Below are positions 1 through 8,874 of a DNA stretch of 64,000 nucleotides, one piece after another. The translations under genes were made by a program, and so were the position numbers. Origin of the DNA: JBDHWG01 sp046328505 (GTDB lineage Bacteria; Chloroflexota; Anaerolineae; Epilineales; JAHCIE01); the NCBI GenBank assembly GCA_046328505.1, contig JAXLWL010000003.1, forward strand, positions 248,001 through 312,000, read 5' to 3'. The first letter of the stretch is position 1. Every line of letters begins with the position of its first letter. The notes beneath the pieces were generated by a model, which made no database searches, had not been told where the DNA came from, and worked only from the letters and a program-made list of their open reading frames with translations.

Positions 1-36
1 AAGCACTCGCGTGGCATCTTCAAATACCTTTACCAT
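1..36 (-). CDS. Start of a gene running off the left edge (partial)
   Basis: An ATG on the minus strand at 36 is preceded by a GGAAGGA ribosome-binding site about eight bases upstream and reads MVKVFEDATRVL to the window edge. It begins 19 bases after the stop of the AI-2E-type gene, so it could be the next gene of the same transcript. Only twelve codons are visible and no function can be assigned. Support is the start codon, the ribosome-binding site and the spacing only. Confidence 0.4.
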   Translation of the reverse strand, partial: MVKVFEDATRVL

Positions 37-55
37 GCTCACTATTCCTTCCTCG

Positions 56-1360
56 TTAGCTCGACGGCGCCAGGCGATCGTCGGGCTGAGCGGGTATGGA
101 ACCGGCGCTCTCCGTCGTCTTCGCCGCCTGCATCGGTTCCAGCCGCCGCAGCGCGTCGTCTAGCTGCGCTACTGCGTTGACGCGGTCGTCGGGATGCAGC
201 GGTTCGGGCGACATCAGGAGGGCACGCAGATCACTCAGCTCCTTTGAGACGTCGGCAGCCGCGTGGGCGCCCCCGTCGGTCGCCTGCGCCGCGACGCGGT
301 GGTAGTAGCGGGCGTCGCGCGCGGTGACAATCTGGTCAATGATGATCTGGATGATGGCGAGCAGCGGGATAGCAAGCAACGTGCCCACCGGGCCGAGAAT
401 GCTGCCAAACACCAACAGGCCGATCAGGATGGTCATGGCGCTGACGCCCATCGCCTGTCCCAGGATGCGCGGCACGAGGAAGAAGTTCACCGCATTCATG
501 ATGACGAGGGTCCAGATCACGGCTATGAGCGCGATCGCGATGCCCTGGTTGATCGTCAGCGTAAATACCAGGATCGCGCCGAAAAGCGGCGCAACGCCCG
601 GAATAGGCACAATCTGGAGCAGGCCCATAAGCAGCGCGAGAACCGTCCCAAACCGCAGACCCATGACCAGGTAGCCCAGACCCGCCAGTATTCCGACCAG
701 GAACACCAGGACGAGCAACCCGCGGAGGTACGCACCAAGCTGGCGCTCGATGTCGTCCCAGATACTCCGCGCCCGCGGCCGGTCCGCCGGCGACGCCAGA
801 CGCACCACCCACTCCCGCACCCGCGGCGCGTCCGCCAGCCACAGAAAGGCGATGGTCACGACGAACACGAAGATGAAGGCCGAGCTGACGATTGTCGAGG
901 CGAATCCGACAACCGTCGTCGCGATCGTCTCCGCATTGTCCCGCAGATAGGTGATGACGTTGACCGCCTTCGCCTGCTCGACAACCTGGTTGATAATCTG
1001 GCGCACGATAGGGTTAGCGACTTGGATCTGCTCAGGCGCCGCCACGATGCGCTCGTACTGGTCGACAAGCGTGCTCACCAGGACGGGAATCTCGTCCACC
1101 ATGGGGGGAATCAGCAGTGCGATGACGAGCGGAATCAGGGCCAGTAACACGACGAGCACCAACACCATGGCGGCACGCCGCGGCATGCCGTGCTTCGCCA
1201 GAAAATCGACGGGCGCCTTCATCGCCAGCGAAATCAGAATGGCGATGAACACCGTAACCAGCGTGCTGCGCGCCAGATAGGTCGCGTACACGATCAGTAA
1301 TGCTCCCACGATCGTCAGTGTGGCGAGGAAAATGCGCCCGTAGGACCAGGTCCGCTGCAT
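56..1360 (-). CDS. AI-2E family transporter-like membrane protein
   Basis: A 434-residue polytopic protein with about eight hydrophobic segments: a pair near residues 10-60, one near 65-90, then, after a soluble stretch (about 95-150), segments from about 150 to 345. The segments rich in GLL, VPIPG and GxxLGPxGTLLAIPLLAI near residues 245-335 are typical of the AI-2E (PurR-regulated permease, UPF0118) family. Members are proposed exporters of small molecules or cations; the autoinducer role applies to only some, so the substrate here is unknown. The last 85 residues are a soluble cytoplasmic tail. The gene diverges from the Memo-like gene and has its own promoter-like sequence at 1405-1432. 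Confidence 0.85.
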   Translation of the reverse strand: MQRTWSYGRIFLATLTIVGALLIVYATYLARSTLVTVFIAILISLAMKAPVDFLAKHGMPRRAAMVLVLVVLLALIPLVIALLIPPMVDEIPVLVSTLVDQYERIVAAPEQIQVANPIVRQIINQVVEQAKAVNVITYLRDNAETIATTVVGFASTIVSSAFIFVFVVTIAFLWLADAPRVREWVVRLASPADRPRARSIWDDIERQLGAYLRGLLVLVFLVGILAGLGYLVMGLRFGTVLALLMGLLQIVPIPGVAPLFGAILVFTLTINQGIAIALIAVIWTLVIMNAVNFFLVPRILGQAMGVSAMTILIGLLVFGSILGPVGTLLAIPLLAIIQIIIDQIVTARDARYYHRVAAQATDGGAHAAADVSKELSDLRALLMSPEPLHPDDRVNAVAQLDDALRRLEPMQAAKTTESAGSIPAQPDDRLAPSS

Positions 1361-1404
1361 AACAGGTCTCTCCAGATGAATGCCGCGAGTCTACAATAGG
1401 GTTT

Positions 1405-1432
1405 ATTCTACAGCTTTGCGCCCTGTTGGCAA
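1405..1432 (-). promoter_or_regulatory. Promoter for the AI-2E family gene
   Basis: Reading the minus strand, TTGCCA (1432-1427) and TAGAAT (1410-1405) are separated by 16 bases, about 45 bases before the start codon at 1360. This is a sigma-70/sigma-A type match, inferred from sequence alone. Confidence 0.5.
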
Positions 1433-1454
1433 GCAGACTTCGCTCCGTTCTGGC

Positions 1455-1483
1455 TTGACAAGAGCCCCGGCGTGGCCTATCCT
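1455..1483 (+). promoter_or_regulatory. Promoter for the Memo-like gene
   Basis: A perfect -35 TTGACA (1455-1460) and a -10 TATCCT (1478-1483) are separated by 17 bases and lie about 90 bases before the ATG at 1574. This probably drives the Memo-like, Nudix, DUF1801 and hydrolase gene series. Confidence 0.6.
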
Positions 1484-1573
1484 GCTTCAGAGCCCGTGGG
1501 CTTCCGTCCGCCGTAGTGTGTTACACATGAAATGGTGGGGGCATAGTAACAACTAACGAAAAAGCGAGGAAAG

Positions 1574-2449
1574 ATGTCTCTGGATCGCCAGAAACTCAGT
1601 GAGTACATGGACGAGATGGTGCAGAACGAACAGAACGCCCTCGGCGAGACCGGGGTTAGCGAGATTCTGGAGCGCGGGCGGCAGTGGTCCCTGGGGGATA
1701 CACTCCGGCAGGGCGGTTCCATCGTCTTCCCGCACGCAGGCATCGCCGACTGCGGCCACCAGATTGCCGCCGCCGCCCAGGCCTGCCTCGACTCCGGCGC
1801 CGACCGTGTCCTGGCGGTGGGCGTCCTCCACGCCCTCACCGACGAGCTTCAGAATGCCCGCGTCCGCGTCGCCAATGGCGCTGACGTCACGAAAGAGAAA
1901 TACTGGGGTATCCAGGGGCCAGGACTGCCCGGACACGACAACTGGAAGACCGAGTACTCCCTGCGCCACTTCCTGTTTCTCCTTGAAGAAGAGGTCAAGC
2001 GGCGCGACGCCCAGGCCCCCCAGGTCATCGTGCGCTACCCGTACCTGGCCGGCGGCAAGCCTGAGATCCTACCTGGCATCGAAGAACTGCAAGCTATCGC
2101 CAAGGACGCCGTAGTCGTCTCAACCGCCGACGCCTTCCACCACGGCATCGGCTATGGCGAGCCGCCGGAGAGTGCGTTATACCCCGACAAGGGCGGCCTG
2201 GACCTGGCGCGAAAAACCATCCAGGAGGGGCTGGACATGCTGCGCGACGGCGACTACTGGGGCTACAACCAGCACTGCGTCGTCGCCAAGAGCGACGCGC
2301 GCGACGCGGGCCAGGTCGTGCGCTATCTCCTCGGGCCGCTTCAGGGACACATCCTCGACATGACCTACACCGACACCACCGACATGTACAACTCGCCGCC
2401 GCCGACCTGGGTCGCGGGCGCCTTGATCGAGCAGCGTCCGGTTCGCTAA
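1574..2449 (+). CDS. Memo-like protein (class III extradiol dioxygenase-like fold)
   Basis: 291 residues. The sequence follows the Memo/AmmeMemoRadiSam B pattern: FPHAG (52-56), VLH (84-86), TEYSL (126-130, equivalent to EHSLE), and STADAFHHG (183-191, equivalent to the SSDFxHYG block), then a late Cys235. His54, His86 and Cys235 are the likely counterparts of the metal-site residues of human MEMO1. Biochemical function in bacteria is unsettled; a metal-dependent redox role is inferred. The start is supported by GAGGAAAG just upstream. The next gene (Nudix) starts five bases after the stop, so they are probably co-transcribed. No AMMECR1 or radical SAM partner is adjacent. Confidence 0.6.
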   Translation: MSLDRQKLSEYMDEMVQNEQNALGETGVSEILERGRQWSLGDTLRQGGSIVFPHAGIADCGHQIAAAAQACLDSGADRVLAVGVLHALTDELQNARVRVANGADVTKEKYWGIQGPGLPGHDNWKTEYSLRHFLFLLEEEVKRRDAQAPQVIVRYPYLAGGKPEILPGIEELQAIAKDAVVVSTADAFHHGIGYGEPPESALYPDKGGLDLARKTIQEGLDMLRDGDYWGYNQHCVVAKSDARDAGQVVRYLLGPLQGHILDMTYTDTTDMYNSPPPTWVAGALIEQRPVR

Positions 2450-2454
2450 CCACC

Positions 2455-2919
2455 GTGGACGAGATGCCCATCGTCGGCAAAGTCATCGCGTACATCACGC
2501 ATCGCGGCCGGCTACTGGTCTTCCGCCAGCCGGCATTCCCTAAAGCCGGCATCCAGGTGCCGGCCGGGACGATGGAGCCGGGCGAGACGCCCACAAATGC
2601 CGTGCTGCGGGAAGCCGAGGAAGAGACGGGGCTGCGCAACCTGCGCATCGTCGCCTTCCTCGGCGTCGTCGATATGGACCTGCGACGATGGGGCGGCGAC
2701 GTCATCCTACGCCGCCACTTCTTCCACCTCACGCTCGATGGCGAAGCGCTGGAGACGTGGCGGCATTGGGAGACAAGCCCGTCGGGCGGCGACGTTCCTG
2801 AAATCGAGTTCGAGCTCTTCTGGGTAGACATTCCGGACGGCATTCCGGAGCTGGCAGGCGAGCAGGAGACCTTCCTTCACATCGTCGACGTACACGGAGA
2901 AAGCGATGGCGCAGCCTAA
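2455..2919 (+). CDS. Nudix hydrolase
   Basis: 154 residues starting with GTG. The Nudix box is intact around residues 39-62: GTMEPGE, seven residues, then REAEEETGL, matching Gx5Ex7REUxEExGU. The glutamates coordinate the divalent metals used to cleave nucleoside-diphosphate-linked substrates. The substrate cannot be read from the sequence. The gene overlaps the following DUF1801 gene by 14 bases and follows the Memo-like gene closely, so it belongs to a translationally coupled series. Confidence 0.85.
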   Translation: MDEMPIVGKVIAYITHRGRLLVFRQPAFPKAGIQVPAGTMEPGETPTNAVLREAEEETGLRNLRIVAFLGVVDMDLRRWGGDVILRRHFFHLTLDGEALETWRHWETSPSGGDVPEIEFELFWVDIPDGIPELAGEQETFLHIVDVHGESDGAA

Positions 2920-3334
2920 GAAGCCGAAGACGCCGCGGCCCACGCCAGAAGAGTTCCTGGCCGAGTTTCCGGCCGACGTCCAGGCGCTCGCAAACACCCT
3001 GCGTAGCCTCGTCAAAGCTACCATACCGGACGTCCAGGAGGCCGTCTACACCGGCTGGCGGCTCATCGGCTACCGCGCCGTTGAGGGCAAGCGCAGCGTC
3101 TACTTCGGCCTGGTTTATCCCACCGAGAGCCACGTCGTCCTCGGCTTCGAGCACGGCATCCACATGGCCGATCCGGCAGGCATCCTGGAAGGCGACGGCC
3201 GCCAACTCCGCTACATCACCATCAGCCGCCCCGACGACATCCACCCCGACATCCTCGCGCCCTACATCCGAGAGGCCGCCGAGGTCGCCTGGATGCCCAA
3301 AGAGCTGCGACACGCCAGGACGAAAAACTCATGA
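2906..3334 (+). CDS. DUF1801 (YdhG-like) domain protein
   Basis: 142 residues. An N-terminal Lys/Pro-rich segment is followed by a DUF1801-type domain: FPADVQALANTLRSLV, then a central VYFGL/VVLGF beta region and an RYITI strand, as in YdhG and bacterial proteins structurally related to iron chaperones. No catalytic motif is visible. It overlaps both neighbours (14 bases with the Nudix gene, four with the CocE-type hydrolase), so it is part of the same transcript. Function unknown. Confidence 0.75.
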   Translation: MAQPKKPKTPRPTPEEFLAEFPADVQALANTLRSLVKATIPDVQEAVYTGWRLIGYRAVEGKRSVYFGLVYPTESHVVLGFEHGIHMADPAGILEGDGRQLRYITISRPDDIHPDILAPYIREAAEVAWMPKELRHARTKNS

Positions 3335-5028
3335 GCGGCCCGATCCTGCATAACGTGATCGTCCCGATGCGCGACCGCACGCGCCTGCGCGCCGACGTCT
3401 ACCTGCCGCGCGGCGACGGCCCCTTCCCGGCCCTCGTCGAGCGCACGCCATACGGCAAGGAAGCCTCCATCGAGGTGCAGATTGACGCCCCGCGCTTCTT
3501 CACCGACCATGGCTACGCCGTCGTCATCCAGGACGTGCGCGGCCGGTTCCAATCGCAGGGCCGCTTCTACCCGTTCAAGTACGACGGCTGGGGTGAGCAG
3601 CAGGATGGCTACGACACAGTGGAGTGGATCGCGGCGCAGCCGTGGTGCGACGGTCGCGTCGGCACCATCGGCGGCTCCTACGCCGGCGCGACCCAGTATC
3701 GCATGGCCCCCACGCGGCCGCCCCACCTGCGGGCGATGGCCGCGCGCCAGTCCGCCTCCGACTACTGGGCCGAGTGGGTGTACCACGGTGGCGCCTTCGA
3801 GCTCGGTTTCATGCTCCACTGGACGCTACGCTGGGAGCTCTTCAACCTGGCCCACTTGATGGGCAAGGACGACGACGAGTTTGAGCGGCGGCGCGCCGCG
3901 CTGGCCGACGCCATCGAGGACATGGACGACCTGTACCTGCGCCTGCCCCTCGCGCCGGACCCCCTGGTCCTCGGGCTGGAGGATTGGTACAACGAGTTCC
4001 TCGCCCACCCGGCCGATGGCCCCTTCTGGTGGCAGTGGAGCATCGCCCGCAAGCACCGCGAGATTGACACGCCCATCTTCCACATCGGCGGCTGGTTCGA
4101 CATCTTCATCACCGGCACGCTCAAGAACTTTACCGGCCTGCGCGCCAGCGCCCACAGCCAGGCGGCGCGGAACGCCCAGCGTCTCCTCGTCGGCCCGTGG
4201 ATTCACAGCCCGGCCAACATGCTCAAGCCGACGCAGGGCGAGGTCGACTTCGGCCCGGCCAGCATGCGCGACTATAATGAGATGCGCTTGCCGTGGTTCG
4301 ACCACTGGCTGAAGGGCATTCCCAATGGCGTTATGGACGAGCCGCCGGTGCAGCTGTTCGTCATGGGCGAGAACAGCTGGCTCAACGCGGATACCTACCC
4401 GCTGCCTGAGACGCGCTACCAGGGTTGGTACTTCCGCGCCCGTGGCGAGCTGACACAGTCGCCGCCTTCTGGCAATGAAACGCCCGACAGCTTCGTCTAC
4501 GACCCCGCCGACCCAACGCCGACGCTGGGCGGCTGCACGCTATACATTCCGTCCGGCCCGTTGGATCAGACGCCGGCCGAAGCCTGGGGCCTGACGTACA
4601 CCAGCGCACCGCTGGAGCGCGACCTGACCATCGTCGGCCCTGTCTCGTGCGGGCTGCTCGGCGCGTCGTCCGCCGTGGACACCGACTGGGTCGTGCGGCT
4701 GACGGATGTGGACGAGGCAGGCTTCTCGCGTCTGCTGTGCGACGGCATCCTGCGCGCGCGCTACCGCGCCTCTCACACGCAGCCAGCGCCGCTGACGCCG
4801 GACGAGGTGTATGAGTTCGTGGTGGACCTCTGGGCCACGGCGAACACCTTCAAGGCAGGCCACCACATCCGCGTGGCCGTCTGCTCCAGTAGCTTCCCGC
4901 GCTTCGACCGCAACCTCGGAACGTCGGGAGTGCCGGCTGAGGGCGGTACAGTCTGTGTCCAGCGCAACACCGTGTTCCACGACGCTCTCCGCCCATCGCG
5001 GATTGTCCTGCCAGTGATTCCGCGCTAG
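3331..5028 (+). CDS. CocE/NonD family hydrolase
   Basis: 565 residues, the usual length for CocE/X-Pro dipeptidyl-peptidase S15-type acyl hydrolases. The nucleophile elbow is GGSYAG (114-119, Ser116), preceded by the family blocks RADVYLP, ERTPYGK and DVRGRFQSQG. The aspartate and histidine of the triad should lie near 260-350 and in the late VGPWIHSP region. The C-terminal 200 residues form the jelly-roll X-Pro C-terminal domain. Members cleave esters or amides, including cocaine-type esters and N-acyl compounds; the substrate here is not predictable. No signal peptide. Overlaps the upstream stop by an ATGA. Confidence 0.9.
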   Translation: MSGPILHNVIVPMRDRTRLRADVYLPRGDGPFPALVERTPYGKEASIEVQIDAPRFFTDHGYAVVIQDVRGRFQSQGRFYPFKYDGWGEQQDGYDTVEWIAAQPWCDGRVGTIGGSYAGATQYRMAPTRPPHLRAMAARQSASDYWAEWVYHGGAFELGFMLHWTLRWELFNLAHLMGKDDDEFERRRAALADAIEDMDDLYLRLPLAPDPLVLGLEDWYNEFLAHPADGPFWWQWSIARKHREIDTPIFHIGGWFDIFITGTLKNFTGLRASAHSQAARNAQRLLVGPWIHSPANMLKPTQGEVDFGPASMRDYNEMRLPWFDHWLKGIPNGVMDEPPVQLFVMGENSWLNADTYPLPETRYQGWYFRARGELTQSPPSGNETPDSFVYDPADPTPTLGGCTLYIPSGPLDQTPAEAWGLTYTSAPLERDLTIVGPVSCGLLGASSAVDTDWVVRLTDVDEAGFSRLLCDGILRARYRASHTQPAPLTPDEVYEFVVDLWATANTFKAGHHIRVAVCSSSFPRFDRNLGTSGVPAEGGTVCVQRNTVFHDALRPSRIVLPVIPR

Positions 5029-5043
5029 TCAAGGAGATGATGA

Positions 5044-5964
5044 ATGCCCCTGCATCCTGAAGCCGCTGCATTCCTGGAGCTACGCGAGCAGATGGGCGTC
5101 CGCTCGGTCAACGAGCTGACGGTCGACGAGGCGCGGGCCCAGACCATGCGCACGCGCGCACTCGCCGGCCCCGACGATGAAGTCGCGTACGTTCGTGACA
5201 GGACCATACCCGGTCCCAGCGGCGAGATCCCGGTGCGCCTCTATGCCCCGCCCGGCGTCAGCCATCCGCATGATCCGCTGCCGGTCATCGTCTACTTCCA
5301 CGGCGGCGGCTGGGTCGTCGGCAACCTCGACACCGATGACGTGCGCTGCCGCCAGCTTTGCCGCAGCGCCAACGCCGCGGTCGTCTCGGTCAACTACCGC
5401 CACGCGCCGGAGGCCCGCTTCCCGGCCGCCGCCGAGGACGCCTATGCGGCGGTCAAGTGGGTCGCGGAGAACGCGGCGCAGAGCAGTGAGGACCCGCTGC
5501 GCATCGCCGTCGCGGGCGCGAGCGCGGGCGGCAATCTGGCCGCGGTCGTGTCGCTCATGGCGAAGGATCGCGGTGGCCCGACGATTGCGTACCAAGCGCT
5601 CATTGTCCCCGTCACGAATCACGACTTCGGCACCGCCTCCTATCAAGAGTGCGGCGAAGGCTACGGCCTCACGCGCGACGCGATGATCTGGTACTGGGGG
5701 CAATACCTGGCCGCGACCGGCGACGGCGCGCACCCATACGCCTCGCCGCTGCGCGCCGCCGATCTATCCGGCCTGCCCCCAGCGCTGGTCGTGACATCGG
5801 AATACGACCCACTGCGCGACGAGGGCGCCGCCTACGCGGAACGCTTGCGGCAGGCGGACGTGACTGTCACGACGATGCGTCTCGACGGCATGCTCCACGG
5901 CTTCCTCGGCGCGAGCACCATCCCCGCGGTCGGCCGCGAGATCGCCCGCGCCTTCGCGCAATAA
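5044..5964 (+). CDS. Alpha/beta hydrolase, hormone-sensitive-lipase family
   Basis: 306 residues with the oxyanion-hole motif HGGGW (86-90) and nucleophile GASAGG (158-163, Ser160), the pair that marks the HSL/acetyl-esterase family. The acid is expected in the SEYDPLRDE block and the catalytic histidine in MLHGFLG near the C-terminus. It begins 15 bases after the CocE-type gene with AAGGAG upstream, so the two hydrolases are likely co-expressed. Probably a cytosolic carboxylesterase for short acyl esters. Confidence 0.9.
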   Translation: MPLHPEAAAFLELREQMGVRSVNELTVDEARAQTMRTRALAGPDDEVAYVRDRTIPGPSGEIPVRLYAPPGVSHPHDPLPVIVYFHGGGWVVGNLDTDDVRCRQLCRSANAAVVSVNYRHAPEARFPAAAEDAYAAVKWVAENAAQSSEDPLRIAVAGASAGGNLAAVVSLMAKDRGGPTIAYQALIVPVTNHDFGTASYQECGEGYGLTRDAMIWYWGQYLAATGDGAHPYASPLRAADLSGLPPALVVTSEYDPLRDEGAAYAERLRQADVTVTTMRLDGMLHGFLGASTIPAVGREIARAFAQ

Positions 5965-6028
5965 CGAAACGCGCCAAAAGGTCTACCGCGGAACATACGG
6001 GAGAAATAGCAAAACGAGCGATGAGTGT

Positions 6029-6171
6029 CATTGCGAGCGCCAGCGAAGCAATCCCTCGGCGTTGCGCCGGGCGGCCATACCACTGTCGCGTTGCTTCTGC
6101 CGACCGGGAGATTGCTTCGTCAGTGGGGAGCTTCGCCCCCCACACCCCCTCAAGAAGGCCGCCTCGCAATG
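6029..6171 (+). repeat. Dispersed palindromic repeat, type A (143 bp)
   Basis: The left end reads CATTGCGAGCGCCAGCGAAG followed by CAATCCC; the right end is its imperfect inverse, GGGAGATTGCTTCG ending in CCTCGCAATG. Each end can itself fold, pairing ATTGC with GCAAT. The element sits between the HSL esterase and the FAD oxidoreductase and ends only about 20 bases before the latter's start. Related copies are near 21.1, 24.7, 37.2, 39.1 and 56.9 kb. Confidence 0.7.
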
Positions 6172-6189
6172 CCGGGACAAGGAGTCTGG

Positions 6190-7347
6190 ATGCAGCCGAC
6201 GGATGTAGTGATTATCGGCGGGGGAATCAGTGGCGTAGCGGCAGCATACGAGCTGGCCGGCGCCGGCGCCTCGGTGACGCTCGTCGAGAAGGGCGACCTG
6301 GCCAGCATGGCCTCGGGCTGGACGCTGGCCGGCGTGCGCCAGTCGGGCCGCGATCCGGCCGAGATTCCCCTCGCCGTTGCCGCCGTCAAGCGCTGGGAGC
6401 GCCTGGCCGACGAGCTGGAGGCCGACATAGAGTACCGCCAGGACGGCAACCTGCGCCTGGCGCGGACCGAGGACGAAGTCCCGGCCATCGCGCAAGTGGT
6501 GGAAGAGGGGCGGGCGCTTGGGCTGCCCCTGGAGTATCTCGACGGTAATGCTGCGGTGCAGCGGATGGCTCCTGCCCTGGCTCCGTCTATCCTCGCTGCG
6601 TCCTATTGCCCCACCGACGGCCACGCCAACCCGCTCAAGGTCGTGGAGGCGTTCGCGGCGGCGGCGGCGCGGCGCGGGGCGATCATCTCGACACGCACCG
6701 AGGTGTTGGGTATCGAGACGGCCGGCGGGCGTGTGGCCGGTGTTCGGACGCCGTGCGGTCTCGTCCCCGCCGACGTAGTGGTCGTCGCGGCCGGCGTCTA
6801 TTCCGACCGGCTGCTGGCGCCCCTCGGCATCCGCCTGCCCATCACCGTCCGCCACGTCTCCGCCATCCAGACCACGCCCCTGCCGCCGCTGGTGCGCCAG
6901 GTCCTTGGCGTCGGGAACGGGGATTTCGCCGGCCGGCAGCAGGTCGACGGGCGCTTCCGCATGACCGGCAGCGGCGGCGACTGGCGATGGCCAAACACTG
7001 GATTGACCGCAGATGCGGTCCAGCCGCCCATCGGCGATGTAACCGCCGTCCTCACCCGCGCGACCGCCCTCGTTCCGGCGCTGGCTTACGCGCGAATCAC
7101 GCGGGTCTGGGGCGGCCTCATCGACATGACGCCGGACGCCCTGCCCGTCCTGGAGCGCGCGCCGGAAATCGAGGGGCTGGTCATCGCGGCCGGCTTCTCC
7201 GGCCACGGATTCTGCCTGGGGCCGATCACCGGCCGCATCATCTGTGAGCTGGCCACAACGGGCCAATCGTCCCTGCCACTCGCGCCCTTCCGGCGCGCTC
7301 GTTTCGATGACCTGGCCGGGCAGGCGCCCATGACGCTGCATGGGTGA
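6190..7347 (+). CDS. FAD-dependent oxidoreductase (DAO family)
   Basis: 385 residues from the ATG at 6190, chosen because AAGGAG lies five bases upstream; an in-frame ATG 21 bases earlier lacks such a site. The N-terminal dinucleotide-binding motif is VVIIGGGISGVAAAYELAG with an acidic residue in LVEKGD. The C-terminus has the GFSGHGFCLGP motif of glycine/D-amino-acid and sarcosine oxidase-like enzymes. It most likely oxidises a secondary or D-amino acid, passing electrons to oxygen or a carrier. Cytosolic. A type A repeat separates it from the upstream esterase. Confidence 0.85.
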   Translation: MQPTDVVIIGGGISGVAAAYELAGAGASVTLVEKGDLASMASGWTLAGVRQSGRDPAEIPLAVAAVKRWERLADELEADIEYRQDGNLRLARTEDEVPAIAQVVEEGRALGLPLEYLDGNAAVQRMAPALAPSILAASYCPTDGHANPLKVVEAFAAAAARRGAIISTRTEVLGIETAGGRVAGVRTPCGLVPADVVVVAAGVYSDRLLAPLGIRLPITVRHVSAIQTTPLPPLVRQVLGVGNGDFAGRQQVDGRFRMTGSGGDWRWPNTGLTADAVQPPIGDVTAVLTRATALVPALAYARITRVWGGLIDMTPDALPVLERAPEIEGLVIAAGFSGHGFCLGPITGRIICELATTGQSSLPLAPFRRARFDDLAGQAPMTLHG

Positions 7348-7480
7348 TAATCCCTGTCGTCGGAGCGCCGAAAAGGATTTACCACGGAATACACGGACGA
7401 CACGGAAGTGAGAAGGAGCATGTTGTTTCCGTGCATTTGGTGTGTTCTGTGGTTCCAATATCGTCGAGCGATGCTTCGCT

Positions 7481-7604
7481 GACATGAAATAGCGCGGCTG
7501 TCGCCCTGAGCGCAGCGAAGGGCCCCCAACGGTACCGGGATGCTTCGCTTCGCTCAGCATGACATTTTCATAGTTACAGGTGACGCGAGGATCATATGGA
7601 CTTC
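7481..7604 (+). repeat. Dispersed repeat, type B (about 124 bp)
   Basis: Near-identical to the copies at 21131, 21259 and 57026. It starts with an ATGAAATAGCG-like end and finishes ATCATATGGACTTC. Inside are two opposed hairpin arms: TGTCGCC...GGC (7499-7525) and the inverted GGGATGC...GCATGACA (7537-7564), sharing the loop GAGCGnAGCGA. It lies in the gap before the DegT-type aminotransferase. This copy has lost one A near its left end. The stretch 7370-7458 also has a CACGGAATACACGG-like low-complexity segment of a kind seen in other intergenic regions. Confidence 0.7.
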
Positions 7605-7642
7605 TCTCAGCATAACGACTAAGCGGCATCTAGAGGACACCA

Positions 7643-8842
7643 ATGGACAAACTCGCAATTGACGGCGGCGCGCCGGTGCGCGACCGACCGTTTCCCAAAT
7701 GGCCCGTGTGGGATGAGCGCGAAGAGCGCGAGTTGCTCGAGGTGCTGCACTCCGGCAAGTGGGGCATGTTCGCCGGCAGCAAAGTCAAGACGTTCGAAGA
7801 GCGCTTCGCCGCCTTCCAGGGCGCGCGCTTCGGCGTCTGCGTCCCCAACGGCACACTCGCCCTGGAGCTGGCCCTGCGCGCCATCGGCGTCGGCCCCGGC
7901 GACGAGGTCATCACGTCGCCTTATACCTTCATCGCCACGGCCAGCGCAGCCCTGACTGTCGGCGCGCGGCCGGTGTTCGTGGATATCGAGCCTGACAGTT
8001 TTCTGATTGACCCGCGCCAGATCGAGGCGGCCATCACCGAGCGCACGAAGGCCATCATCCCGGTGCATGTCGCCGGCCGCCCCGCCGACATGGACGCCAT
8101 CCTGGCCGTGGCGCGCCGCCACAACCTCAAGGTGCTGGAGGATGCCGCACAGGCGTGGGGCGCAGAGTGGTGCGGGCAGCGCGTTGGCGCGCTCGGCGAC
8201 CTCGGCACGTTCAGCTTCCAGAGCAGCAAGAACATCACGTCGGGCGAGGGCGGCATTGTCATCACGAACGATGAGGCGCTGTCGGAGATGCTGTGGTCGC
8301 TGCACAATGTGGGTCGCGTGCGCAGCGGCGGCTGGTACCAGCACGAGCTGCTGGGCGGCAACCTGCGCATGGCCGAGTGGGAGGCGGCGATCCTGCTGGC
8401 CCAACTCGACCGACTACAGGAGCACATGCCCATCCGCGAGGCCAATGCCCGCGTGCTGGGCCAGCTTCTGAGCGAGATCCCCGGCCTCGATCCGCTGCCC
8501 GACGACCCGCGCGTGACATCCCACGGCCGGCACCTGTTCCTGGCGCGCTACGACCGCGACGCCTTCGGCGGCCACTCGCGCGAGGAGTTCATCGCCGCCC
8601 TACGCACCGAGGGCATCACGCCGGTCAGCCCGGGTTACGTCCCGCTGTACCGCCAGGGGACCATCCGCCACGCCGTCCCCGATACGCCACCGGCCGAGGC
8701 GTGGGTCGAGCTGTACCCCGTCACGGAAGCCGCCGCCGAAAATGGCATCTGGTTCTTCCAGTTCGCCCTGCTCGGCGACCGCAGCGACATGGAGGATATT
8801 GCTGCCGCCGCCGCCAAGATTCAGAGTGTGTGGAGCGCCTGA
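7643..8842 (+). CDS. DegT/DnrJ/EryC1/StrS family aminotransferase
   Basis: 399 residues, full length for the family. The PLP-binding lysine is in FSFQSSKNITSGEGG (around 190-203), with the upstream LEDAAQAWG block that contacts the cofactor ring. Family members aminate nucleotide-sugar ketoses or, as in AHBA synthase-like members, other ketones. No sugar-nucleotide genes lie nearby, so the sugar role is uncertain; the neighbouring hydrolase, oxidoreductase and peptidase genes suggest a catabolic or specialised role. AGAGGA precedes the start. Confidence 0.9.
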   Translation: MDKLAIDGGAPVRDRPFPKWPVWDEREERELLEVLHSGKWGMFAGSKVKTFEERFAAFQGARFGVCVPNGTLALELALRAIGVGPGDEVITSPYTFIATASAALTVGARPVFVDIEPDSFLIDPRQIEAAITERTKAIIPVHVAGRPADMDAILAVARRHNLKVLEDAAQAWGAEWCGQRVGALGDLGTFSFQSSKNITSGEGGIVITNDEALSEMLWSLHNVGRVRSGGWYQHELLGGNLRMAEWEAAILLAQLDRLQEHMPIREANARVLGQLLSEIPGLDPLPDDPRVTSHGRHLFLARYDRDAFGGHSREEFIAALRTEGITPVSPGYVPLYRQGTIRHAVPDTPPAEAWVELYPVTEAAAENGIWFFQFALLGDRSDMEDIAAAAAKIQSVWSA

Positions 8843-8874
8843 GATCCATCGACCATTAACAGGAGCCGACTGCT

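Noticed and set aside
263..1147. Long open frame on the plus strand opposite the AI-2E-type gene
   Set aside because: Highly charged, repetitive composition (Arg/His/Asp) and no family pattern; it is the antisense shadow of a GC-rich gene.
6028..7629. 533-codon open frame on the minus strand
   Set aside because: Antisense to the FAD oxidoreductase and spans repeats; composition is typical of shadow frames in high-GC DNA.
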